Below, piece by piece: positions 35,560-42,864 of a stretch of 64,000 nt of DNA. The stretch is from Halorussus salilacus (GTDB taxonomy: Archaea; Halobacteriota; Halobacteria; Halobacteriales; Haladaptataceae). The stretch spans positions 2,542,001-2,606,000 of the forward strand of contig NZ_CP099993.1 in assembly GCF_024138125.1 (NCBI RefSeq), written 5' to 3'. The position numbers and the translations under genes were made by a program. A model generated the notes under the pieces. It did not search any database, was not told the origin of the DNA, and was given only the letters and a program-made list of their open reading frames with translations. How positions within the stretch are numbered: position 1 is the stretch's first letter; every line of letters begins with the position of its first letter.

Positions 35560-37043
35560 AAGAAGTCGCCGAGCCCCGACTGGCCGTCGTCTGCGTCCTC
35601 GCTGTCGTCGGCCTCCGAGTCGCCGGACGCCCCCTCACCGGTCGCGTCGGTGCCGGACGCCCCCTCACCGGTCGCGTCGGCGTCGTCCGACGCCGACGCG
35701 ACCGAACCGTCGCTTTCACCCGATGCGACGCTCCCCTCGAACGCGCCGCCCGAGTGCTCGACGGCCCGCTCCTCTCGGAGTTCCTCTGCCTCCTCGACGA
35801 TGTTCTGGACCTTGTTGGTGGTCTTGCCGCTGCCGGTGACGAACGAGACGTGCTCGGCGTCCAGCTCGTACTTGGCGGTCATCGCGACCGTCAGCTCGCG
35901 GTTCTTGCAGTGGTGGGTCATCGCCGCGAGGAACGGGAGCATCTCCCGACGGGCGGTCGACATGCTCACCCCGTCGGCCTGCGCGATCTTCCGGGCGACG
36001 TAGTCGCGCCTGTTGCGGTTGCCCTTCGAACTCCCGAGCTTCCGCCAGTAGCTCGGCGGGCCGTAGCGGGTCCACCCGCCCTTCTCGCCCCGCCGGGCCG
36101 CCGCGACCCCGCCAGCGATGTTGTCGCCCGCGTAGCGCCAGTAGGAGTAGTTCTGGGAGGCCCGGACCCGGCCGAGCCACCTGTCGGCGTTCGAGAGGAA
36201 GTCGTAGGCGACCGCGAGTTCCTCGCCCTCGTAGTCCTTGGGGACGTTGTCCTCGACCCAGTTGAGCATGTCGTCGGGCGTCTCGTCCACGTCGTAGGAC
36301 TGCTGGAGCGCACCCTGCGCGTCGGCCTCCTTGAACAGCACGTCGAGGAAGTCGAAGATGCCGCTCGTCTCGTCGCGCTCGCCCGTGACTTCCACGTCCT
36401 CGGCGGTGAGTCGCTCGCTCTCCTCCGCGATGGCCTGGAGGTCGTTGACCGCCGACCGGAGGTCGCCGCTGTTCTTCTCGGCGAGCGCCTGCAGGGCGTC
36501 GTCGTCGAACTCGACGCCCTCCTGTCGGCAGATGTCCCGCAGGACCGGGACGATGGAGCGCGCCGAGACGTCCCGGAACTCGATGGTCTCGCAGGCGTTG
36601 CGCAGTGAGTTCGACATATCGTAGAACTCGTTGGCGATGAGGACCATCGGCTGTCCGGCCTCCTTGACCACGTCGGTGATGGCCCGCGAGCCGCCCCGGT
36701 CGACGTTGCCGTGGAGGTTGTCGGCCTCGTCCATGATGATGAGCCGACGGCCCGCCTCGCCGCCGGTCAGGGTGCCGCTCTTTGCGGCCTCGCCCGCGAT
36801 GCGCTCGACGACCGAGGAGGTGCGCTGGTCGCTGGCGTTCAGCTCGATGGTGGGCCAGCCGAGGTCGCTCGCCAGCGCGTGGGCCGCCGAGGTCTTGCCG
36901 ACGCCGGGGCTGCCGTGGACGATGACGGCGTCGCCGTGGTCGTCCCACGTCTCGGCCCACTGCTTCAGCTTGTCGCGGGCCTTGTCGTTTCCGCGGACCT
37001 CCGAGAGGGTGGAGGGGCGGTACTTCTCCGTCCAGTCTGCCAT
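35556..37043 (-). CDS. rfcL: Replication factor C large subunit
   Basis: RfcL with small subunits loads the PCNA clamp during replication. The 495-aa protein has the AAA+ core: Walker A GSPGVGKTSAAHALA (about residue 44), Walker B LIIMDEADNL, sensor motifs and an arginine-rich C-terminal collar (GVAAARRGEKGGWTRYGPPS). The last residues QSGLGDFF form a PIP box for PCNA binding. Between collar and PIP box lies an acidic linker with a perfect tandem duplication (ATGEGASG twice), encoded by 30-bp repeats at 35622-35681. Length is normal. The 3' end overlaps HalOD1. Confidence 0.96.
   Translation of the reverse strand: MADWTEKYRPSTLSEVRGNDKARDKLKQWAETWDDHGDAVIVHGSPGVGKTSAAHALASDLGWPTIELNASDQRTSSVVERIAGEAAKSGTLTGGEAGRRLIIMDEADNLHGNVDRGGSRAITDVVKEAGQPMVLIANEFYDMSNSLRNACETIEFRDVSARSIVPVLRDICRQEGVEFDDDALQALAEKNSGDLRSAVNDLQAIAEESERLTAEDVEVTGERDETSGIFDFLDVLFKEADAQGALQQSYDVDETPDDMLNWVEDNVPKDYEGEELAVAYDFLSNADRWLGRVRASQNYSYWRYAGDNIAGGVAAARRGEKGGWTRYGPPSYWRKLGSSKGNRNRRDYVARKIAQADGVSMSTARREMLPFLAAMTHHCKNRELTVAMTAKYELDAEHVSFVTGSGKTTNKVQNIVEEAEELREERAVEHSGGAFEGSVASGESDGSVASASDDADATGEGASGTDATGEGASGDSEADDSEDADDGQSGLGDFF
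35622..35681. repeat. 30-bp tandem duplication in rfcL linker
   Basis: Copies 35622-35651 and 35652-35681 match except for the last base. They encode a repeated ten-residue acidic motif in the RfcL linker, an in-frame and probably neutral length change. Confidence 0.92.
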
Positions 37044-37094
37044 TGGGCCGAGGTAGGGACGGACCGCGTTTAGTGGTTGCGGAGAGACCCGCGA

Positions 37095-37335
37095 CTACGA
37101 GTCGTCGAACTCGACCGCCTCGTCGAGCGCCGCTTCGCGCCTCCTCGCGGAGTTCGTCGGCGGTCTTCTCGACGTTCGCGAACTCGTCGCCGAGCGCGTC
37201 GAGTGGGTCCTCGGCGACCGGGATCAGCTTGATTCGGTCGTGCAGTTCGACGATGTGGTAGCGGTCGCCGTATCGCTCTCGCAGGTCCTTCGGGAGCGTC
37301 AGACGCCCGGAATCGCCCAAGGTAGCTTCGGGCAC
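37095..37335 (-). pseudogene. AbrB/SpoVT-domain (antitoxin-like) gene with apparent frameshift
   Basis: ATG 37335 encodes MPEATLGDSGRLTLPKDLRE, a clear AbrB/MazE-type swapped-hairpin domain, continuing through residue 65 (ADELREEAR). Haloarchaeal relatives of about 80 aa end with an Ala/Glu-rich helix and acidic tail. Here the expected ending (AALDEAVEFDDS, stop at 37095-37097) is present in a different frame, and the shift can be explained by a two-base deletion near 37135. In the current frame the reading frame runs on, antisense through rfcL. This is either a broken antitoxin-like gene or a sequence error. No PIN toxin is adjacent. Confidence 0.6.
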
Positions 37336-37445
37336 GGCCGAACGTGAGAATCTCCCGCACGACTGGCGAGCGACTGGAGTCGAATACCGACCCGATGTTC
37401 TCCCCGCAAGCCTTTACTTCCCGAGGCCCAACACCGACCGATTAC

Positions 37446-38162
37446 ATGACCGACGAGGTTTCGGTCGCCATCGACCCCCACGTCCACTCCGAGGACTCCT
37501 ACGACGGCCACGAACCGGTCGAACTCCTGCTGGAGCAGGCCAGCGACATCGGCCTCGACGGCGTCGTGGTCACCGACCACGACGCCATCGAGGAGTCGCT
37601 CCGGGCGGCCGACCTCGCGCCCGAGTACGGCCTGCTCGGGATTCCGGGCGTCGAGGTCTCGACCGCCGCGGGCCACCTGCTCGCCATCGGCGTCGAGCAG
37701 CGCCCCGAGCCGTATCGCCCGCTGGGCGAGACCGTCGAGACGGTCCGCGACATGGGCGGGGTCGCGGTCATCCCCCACCCGTTCCAGCGCACCCGCCACG
37801 GCGTCCGGAAGCGCCGAATCCGGGACTGCGACGCCATCGAGGTGTTCAACTCCTGGCTGTTCACCGGCTACCGGAACCGACGCGCGAGGCGGTTCGCCGC
37901 CGAGCGCGACTATCCGGGCGTCGCCGCCAGCGACGCCCACTCGGCGACGTACCTCGGTCGGGCGTACACCGAACTCGCCATCGACGGCGTCGAATCGCGG
38001 GCGGACCTCGACGGCGAGGACGTGGTCGAGGCCTTCCGCGAGGGCGACGCCGAGATTCACGGCCGCAGACAGCCCCTCTACCGCAGCACGAAACACTACC
38101 TGAAGGGGGCCGGGCGACGGGTCGGGTGGGCGGTCCGGCCGGTCGTCTCGTCGTTGCTGTGA
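37446..38162 (+). CDS. PHP domain metal-dependent phosphoesterase
   Basis: A 238-aa cytoplasmic protein with the PHP fold. Metal-binding residues are visible in IDPHVHSEDSYD, VVTDHDAIEES, IPGVEVST, VIPHPFQRTRHGV and AASDAHSATYLG, covering the usual His/Asp/Glu set. PHP proteins hydrolyse phosphoesters; related haloarchaeal proteins may act on nucleotides or DNA ends, but the substrate is unknown. The ATG at 37446 begins MTDEVSVAIDPH; the upstream in-frame extension is not conserved. A TATA-like ctttactt at about 37411 precedes it. Confidence 0.87.
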   Translation: MTDEVSVAIDPHVHSEDSYDGHEPVELLLEQASDIGLDGVVVTDHDAIEESLRAADLAPEYGLLGIPGVEVSTAAGHLLAIGVEQRPEPYRPLGETVETVRDMGGVAVIPHPFQRTRHGVRKRRIRDCDAIEVFNSWLFTGYRNRRARRFAAERDYPGVAASDAHSATYLGRAYTELAIDGVESRADLDGEDVVEAFREGDAEIHGRRQPLYRSTKHYLKGAGRRVGWAVRPVVSSLL

Positions 38163-38224
38163 ACCTTGCCACCTCGTGTCGAGGTCGGCCAACGCTTTTG
38201 ACCCGTGGCTCCGACGCCTCTGAC

Positions 38225-38818
38225 ATGTTCCCCGAGCGCGTCGAGACCGAACGGCTCGTCCTCGAACCCCTCACGACCGAGAACGTGGACGTGCTGGCGT
38301 TCTATCGCCACTGCTCGCGCCACGACCCCCACATCGAGGAGGTGACCGAATACCTCTCGTGGGAACCCCACGAGACGCCAAAGGAGACCCTAGAGTTCCT
38401 CGAAACGTGCGAGGAGAGATGGGAGAAAAGCGAGGACGCGAGCTACGTCGTCCGACCCAAGGAGGGCGAGGACGGCGCGGGCGAGATAGCGGGCGCGACC
38501 GGTCTCCACCCCGACTGGGACCGCCGGAGCGCGACGCTGGGCGCGTGGTTGCGCAAGCCGTTCTGGGGTCGGGGCTACTCGGGCGAACGCGCCGAGGCCC
38601 TGCTGGCGGTCGCGTTCGACCGCCTCGACCTCGAAGTCGTGGCGGTGACCCACCACGCTGGCAACGAGAAGTCCCGGCGGGCCATCGAGAAGTACGTCGA
38701 GGCCCACGGCGGCCGCCACGAGGGCCTGCTCCGGAACTTCCACCCGGGGCCGGACGGTCCCGTCGACGCTCGTCGGTACACCGTGACCCGAGAGGAGTGG
38801 CGGGAGGCGACCGCATGA
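38225..38818 (+). CDS. GNAT family N-acetyltransferase
   Basis: A 197-aa cytoplasmic acyltransferase. Begins MFPERVETERLVLEPLTTEN, typical of the RimJ/RimL subgroup; the acetyl-CoA-binding region is LGAWLRKPFWGRGYSGERAEAL with the Q/R-x-x-G-x-G/A motif, followed by HHAGNEKSRRAIEKY. A RimJ-like protein may acetylate protein N-termini or small amines. ATG 38225 is the natural N-terminus. The stop overlaps the next gene by four bases (ATGA). Confidence 0.88.
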   Translation: MFPERVETERLVLEPLTTENVDVLAFYRHCSRHDPHIEEVTEYLSWEPHETPKETLEFLETCEERWEKSEDASYVVRPKEGEDGAGEIAGATGLHPDWDRRSATLGAWLRKPFWGRGYSGERAEALLAVAFDRLDLEVVAVTHHAGNEKSRRAIEKYVEAHGGRHEGLLRNFHPGPDGPVDARRYTVTREEWREATA

Positions 38819-39042
38819 CCGAGGAGTTCGACGTGCACGAGGTGCGCCACGCGCTGAAGCTCCACCGGGACACCGGCGACACCCAGCTGTGGGAGAACCG
38901 GAAGGACGCGACCTGTCCGGCCTGCGACGAGCCGTTCGCCGACCTGCTGGTCTCCGAGCGGCGGCACAACAGCTTCAATCCGCCCGACGGGCGGTTCTGC
39001 GTCGTCCGGGAGCCAGACCGGATTCTGGTGTTCACCCACTGA
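38815..39042 (+). CDS. DUF7385-like small zinc-binding protein
   Basis: A 75-aa cytoplasmic protein, coupled to the GNAT gene by ATGA. CPAC in DATCPACDEP and a later His/Cys region (ERRHNSFNPPDGRFCVV) suggest a single zinc-ribbon. It matches a widely conserved haloarchaeal family of unknown function. Operon linkage to an acetyltransferase suggests, but does not show, a shared process. Confidence 0.7.
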   Translation: MTEEFDVHEVRHALKLHRDTGDTQLWENRKDATCPACDEPFADLLVSERRHNSFNPPDGRFCVVREPDRILVFTH

Positions 39043-39118
39043 CTCGTCCGAGCTAGAGGGCGGGTCTCGCGCGGGGCGAGCCACAAGGTATTCGACCCGG
39101 CGGTCGGATGCCCTCACC

Positions 39119-39694
39119 ATGTCGGTGACTGACGACTTCCCGGTCGCCCGCGGCGCGCTCGCGGGCACAGCTGCGTGGCTCGCTGGCTACCTCGTCGCGT
39201 ACGTCTGGAAGGCTGGCGAGGTCGCCGAGGCCGTCGAGGGAATCGGGTTCGTCTCCCAACTCTTCGGCGGCGAGGGCGTCCCGGCGTGGAAGGGCGTCGG
39301 CTGGCTGTTCATGAACGCCCACCTCGTGGACATCCGGTTCCCGACCATCGCGGGCGGGACCCGGATGCTCAACTTCGTCACCGCCGAGGACGGCGTCTCG
39401 ATGGCGTTCCTCCTCATCCCGCCGGTGGTCCTGCTGGCCGCCGGGTTCGCGGTCGCGTACGCCGAGCGCGAGAGCGCCGAGACGGGACCTCTCGCGGGAG
39501 CCAAAGCGGGAACCACGCTCGCGCTGGGCTACCTCCCGCTGTCGGTCGCGGCCGGATTCCTGACCGAACACGCCATCGGGAGCACCGAGGCCGCCATCGC
39601 GCCCGACCCCGTGACCGCGGTCCTGCTCGCCGGACTCGTCTACCCCCTCGCGTTCGGCGCGCTCGGCGGGGCCGCCAGCGGCGCGCTCGACTGA
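39119..39694 (+). CDS. Haloarchaeal membrane protein (DUF7978-like)
   Basis: A 191-aa protein with four or five membrane helices (ALAGTAAWLAGYLVAYVWK, FLLIPPVVLLAAGFAVAY, ALGYLPLSVAAGFLTEHA, AVLLAGLVYPLAFGALGG) and a periplasmic-side segment rich in Gly and Phe (WKGVGWLFMNAHLVDIRF). It resembles haloarchaeal membrane proteins grouped as DUF7978. No transport motifs are recognised. It is followed by composite repeat element 2. Confidence 0.6.
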   Translation: MSVTDDFPVARGALAGTAAWLAGYLVAYVWKAGEVAEAVEGIGFVSQLFGGEGVPAWKGVGWLFMNAHLVDIRFPTIAGGTRMLNFVTAEDGVSMAFLLIPPVVLLAAGFAVAYAERESAETGPLAGAKAGTTLALGYLPLSVAAGFLTEHAIGSTEAAIAPDPVTAVLLAGLVYPLAFGALGGAASGALD

Positions 39695-39736
39695 CCGACC
39701 CCTCATATCTGGCGATTGTTCTTTCACTCTCGCGGA

Positions 39737-39863
39737 GGATGCGCCGCGAATTCGCTCGCACCGCGAGCGAATTCGCACGCGGGGAGGAACGGGGCGCGGT
39801 GCGGGTGCTGGGCGGTGCTGGGCGGTGCGGTCTTCATCGGTGACGGAGGTAGCTAGCCTCTCG
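39737..39863. repeat. Composite palindrome-plus-tandem-repeat element, copy 2
   Basis: Left flank ggatgcgccgcg, perfect inverted repeat (arms 39746-39759 and 39763-39776, loop acc), a 35-base block identical to that of copy 1 except one base, a short tandem repeat of gtgctgggcg (2.5 units), then the conserved tail with catcggtg and gtagctagc. It lies between convergent genes. Confidence 0.88.
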
Positions 39864-39924
39864 TCTGTCTTCACCCCGAATCTGCGAATGCAATCAGCAA
39901 ACGCAATCGAACGAATCGCGACTG

Positions 39925-40500
39925 CTACTCCAACTTCCGGGCGACCATCTCGCCCCAGTGTTCGAAGCCGTGGCGGTCGTAGAATCCCTTCGCGCGGTCG
40001 TTCTCGCGGTCCACGTCGAGGACCAACCGATTCAGCGGCAGGTCCTGATCCTCGGCGAACTCGACGGCCGACTCCATCAGGTCGTCGGCGACCCCCGACC
40101 CGCGGAACTCCGGCCGGACGAATATCTCGTTGAGCACCGCGGCGTCCCAGATCATCGCGAGCTGCTGGGGGAGGACGAAGACGTAGCCCGCGAGGTCGGG
40201 CGTTCGGGGGTCCCCCTCGCCGGGCTCGGAGTCGGTCCCGGTTCCCTCGCTCTCGCCCTCGACCTCCGCGACCGTCACGCAACGCGGGTCGTGCTTCGTA
40301 CACCAGAACACCCAGTCGAGGTATCGCTCGCCGTACTCGGTCGTCAGCTTCCCCTCGTAGACCTCCCGTTTGTCGTCGCCGCCGGTCCCGGACCCGAGGC
40401 CGAGTTCGAACTCTCGCTTGAGCGCCCACAGCGCCTCGGGGTCGCGGTCGGGGTCGTACGGCCGTATGGCGATATCGGTCGTTTCGTCGGTCTCGCTCAT
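39925..40500 (-). CDS. GNAT family N-acetyltransferase
   Basis: A 191-aa cytoplasmic acetyltransferase. The core motif is IFVRPEFRGSGVADDLMES, with R-x-x-G-x-G/A for acetyl-CoA, preceded by LAGYVFVLPQQLAMIWDAAVLNE and followed by LNRLVLDVDRENDRAKGFYDRHGF, the usual motif B. An acidic insertion (EGESEGTGTDSEPGEGD) interrupts the first half. Substrate unknown. The start ATG 40500 gives an acidic N-terminus typical of haloarchaea. It lies near the convergent composite element 2. Confidence 0.88.
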   Translation of the reverse strand: MSETDETTDIAIRPYDPDRDPEALWALKREFELGLGSGTGGDDKREVYEGKLTTEYGERYLDWVFWCTKHDPRCVTVAEVEGESEGTGTDSEPGEGDPRTPDLAGYVFVLPQQLAMIWDAAVLNEIFVRPEFRGSGVADDLMESAVEFAEDQDLPLNRLVLDVDRENDRAKGFYDRHGFEHWGEMVARKLE

Positions 40501-40525
40501 ACGGGGTCGTTCGCGGACCGCGACG

Positions 40526-41212
40526 TTAATCCCGGCGTTCCTCCCAGAGGCGCAGGCCGACCACCGCGTAGCCCGTCAGCGCGACCAGGAGACGCTCGCC
40601 CGACGTGACGATGTAGAAGACGCGCTCTACGTCCTCCGGACCCTCGTCCCTGCTCGGGTCGACGCCGGTCTTGTAGTGGGTGTTCTCGGTCGTCCGCACG
40701 GTCTCGCCGCTCGACTGGGCGGCCTCTCCGGTCCGTTCGGCCGACTCCTCGGTCAGGAACTCGAAGCTCACGTCGACGAACGTCTGGACGAATCCGCGCT
40801 GGTCGGAGTAGATGAGGTGGCCCGAGAGCTCGTAGAAGCGGTCGTGGAGCGGATAGAAGAGGTTCGCGCCGTTGAAGAACAGGTCGGGACCGATGCCCGC
40901 GACCGTCACCGCGAACACCGAGACCCACGCGATTCGGACGCCGCGGTCGCCCCACCGGGCGCGTATCCACGACCGCGAGCGCTCGCGGACGCGGAGGTCG
41001 TAGGCCAACAGCGCCCCGACCGCGAGGGGCAGGAGGAGGGTGTGGAACGCCGCGCGATGGGTCCCCGGGAAGACGAGGCCGACGAACACGTCGAAGTCGA
41101 TGAACGCCACGGCCCCCATCACCACCAGCACGGACTTCGAATCGAAGTGGTCGGAGAGCAGTGCGGTCCCGACGAGTCCCGCGAGCGCGACGTGGACCAG
41201 CGTCGATGGCAT
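40526..41212 (-). CDS. Membrane-bound metal-dependent hydrolase (YdjM-like)
   Basis: A 228-aa integral membrane protein. Conserved His/Asp residues (STLVHVALAGLVGTALLSDH, FIDFDVFVGLVFPGTHRAAF, FHTLLLP) form the probable zinc site of the YdjM/LexA-regulated hydrolase family, and about five helices follow. It is adjacent to GNAT on the same strand. ATG 41212 starts MPSTLVHVALAG, the usual N-terminus. Substrate unknown; lipids or peptides are possible. Confidence 0.78.
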   Translation of the reverse strand: MPSTLVHVALAGLVGTALLSDHFDSKSVLVVMGAVAFIDFDVFVGLVFPGTHRAAFHTLLLPLAVGALLAYDLRVRERSRSWIRARWGDRGVRIAWVSVFAVTVAGIGPDLFFNGANLFYPLHDRFYELSGHLIYSDQRGFVQTFVDVSFEFLTEESAERTGEAAQSSGETVRTTENTHYKTGVDPSRDEGPEDVERVFYIVTSGERLLVALTGYAVVGLRLWEERRD

Positions 41213-41318
41213 GCGTGAGGGTTGAGACCGAGGGACGTTATCAGTTTCCCGACCCCTTCGGCGAACGTCGAACCCCGATTTCGATACGCTTTTCCGGGTC
41301 ACGCCCAGATTCGCCAGC

Positions 41319-42032
41319 ATGACCGAACCGGACGACCCCCGCGAACAGCTCGCAGAGCGCATCGCGGGCGAGATAACCCTCAGCGACGACCCCGGCGCGA
41401 CCCTCCGGAAGTGGCGGACCGACTTCGGGGTCTCACAGACCGACCTCGCCGACCACCTCGACGTGTCGTCGTCGGTCGTCAGCGACTACGAGAGCGGCCG
41501 CCGGGCGAGTCCGGGCATCGGCGTGGTCGCGCGCATCGTCTCGGGCCTGCTCGACATCGACGAGCGCCGCGGGGGCGACCGCATCCGCCAGTACGCCCGC
41601 GTCCTCTCTGCCGGATTCGAGAGCGACATCGTCAACGACCTCCGGGAGTACCCCACCAGAGTCGCGCTCGACCGCTTCTACGACGCGGTCGGCGCGACCG
41701 AACTCGCCGCTGGCGACCACGACCACGTCACCGGCCACACCGTCATCGACAGCATCGAGGCCATCACCCGCCTCTCCAGCGAGGAGTTCTACCGGCTCTA
41801 CGGCCAGTCCACGAGCAGGGCGCTGATGTTCACCAACGTCACCCGCGGGGAGTCGCCCCTCGTGGCGATGCGCGTGGTGAATCCGACGCCGAACGCCGTT
41901 GTTCTGCACGGTCTGGACCGCGGAGATTTGTGGGAGCACGCGCCGAAGCTGGCGCAGTTGGACGGCTTCTCGCTGGCGGTGACGAACGAGCCGATTGGCG
42001 ACGTGCTGGAGGCGCTTCGGGAGTTTCCGTGA
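41319..42032 (+). CDS. XRE-family transcriptional regulator with C-terminal effector domain (COG1709-like)
   Basis: A 237-aa DNA-binding protein. Residues 25-85 are a helix-turn-helix of the Cro/CI type (LRKWRTDFGVSQTDLADHLD, SSSVVSDYESGRRASPGIGV). The C-terminal 140 residues (VTGHTVIDSIEAITRLSSEE, MFTNVTRGESPLVAMRVVNP) match an archaeal regulator family often located next to HMG-CoA synthase genes, as here (42865), where an unrelated HD gene now lies between them. It may control mevalonate or lipid synthesis, an inference from context. Confidence 0.82.
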   Translation: MTEPDDPREQLAERIAGEITLSDDPGATLRKWRTDFGVSQTDLADHLDVSSSVVSDYESGRRASPGIGVVARIVSGLLDIDERRGGDRIRQYARVLSAGFESDIVNDLREYPTRVALDRFYDAVGATELAAGDHDHVTGHTVIDSIEAITRLSSEEFYRLYGQSTSRALMFTNVTRGESPLVAMRVVNPTPNAVVLHGLDRGDLWEHAPKLAQLDGFSLAVTNEPIGDVLEALREFP

Positions 42033-42206
42033 GTCGAGTGTGTCTCGGCTTCCATCGGGCGCGAAAGAGGAGGTCGGCTTCGGTACGTACGCGTGCGAAT
42101 CTCGCAAGACAACGATTTAGACCGCGGTCTTCGGGGTAATTAGCAGGGTCGTTTCGTCAGTTCGTGCAAGGAAGTTTTAATAACATATGCCGTTCCACTC
42201 AGATAG

Positions 42207-42758
42207 ATGAGGGATTTAGAAACGGACCAAGACATCGAGCGAGCCATTCAATATCTGGTTCATTCGTTCGAATCCTCCGGAGACAACCCAAAGCCTGTAA
42301 TCCTCCATAGCATCAGAGTGGGAATGAATCTGTACGACAGGGATTACGAAAAGCGTATTGTAATTTCTGGCCTTCTCCACGATTTAGTAGAGGACACGGA
42401 CGTGACCCCAGACGAGATTCGTTCGGAGTTCGGAACCGAGGTCGCAGATACCGTAGAAGCCACTACCTTCGACAGGAGTATCGAGGACTATTTGGAACGG
42501 CACTACGACATTTATAGAAGGTGTTTCAAACGGGGGAGAGATGCGGTAGTTGTTAAAGCCGCAGATATCTTAGATAACAGTGATTACTACGGGGTAGCAG
42601 GGTCGGAAGAGTTGCAAAAGAACCTGCTAGAGAAGATGAGGTACTTCATTGACGAATCCGAACCGTATATCGGAAACGAAGACATATATTCCGAACTCGA
42701 TGACGCGTTCCCGATTGTGAAGGCAAGGGTGGAAGAAAACAGCGGTACCGATAGCTGA
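42207..42758 (+). CDS. HD-domain hydrolase resembling (p)ppGpp hydrolase (MESH1/SpoT-like)
   Basis: A 183-aa protein with HD-domain metal ligands His34 (VILHSIRVGMNL), His58-Asp59 (LLHDLVEDTDVT) and Asp120 (VVVKAADILDNSD). The extra Glu62-Asp63 'ED' pair and the KAAD-x-x-x-N motif match the hydrolase half of RelA/SpoT and small alarmone hydrolases. It lacks synthetase and TGS domains. Codon use is clearly A/T-richer than in its neighbours, and it lies between an XRE regulator and HMG-CoA synthase, suggesting acquisition by transfer. A TATA-like gttttaataac at about 42173-42183 stands 27 bases before ATG 42207. Substrate unproven: may be alarmones or other nucleotides. Confidence 0.75.
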   Translation: MRDLETDQDIERAIQYLVHSFESSGDNPKPVILHSIRVGMNLYDRDYEKRIVISGLLHDLVEDTDVTPDEIRSEFGTEVADTVEATTFDRSIEDYLERHYDIYRRCFKRGRDAVVVKAADILDNSDYYGVAGSEELQKNLLEKMRYFIDESEPYIGNEDIYSELDDAFPIVKARVEENSGTDS

Positions 42759-42864
42759 TTCATATTCGGAGTCCATTCTAGCTCTCTACCGAACAGGAAT
42801 CGTCGAGTCACTGTCCCACCCAACTGTTCGCCCTCTCGGAAAACGAACCCCTCGCTACTGGCCC

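Noticed and set aside
35716-37335. Long minus-strand frame from the AbrB start through rfcL
   Set aside because: After residue 65 it runs in a shadow frame of rfcL and has Arg/Gly-rich shadow composition; the frameshift explanation is simpler.
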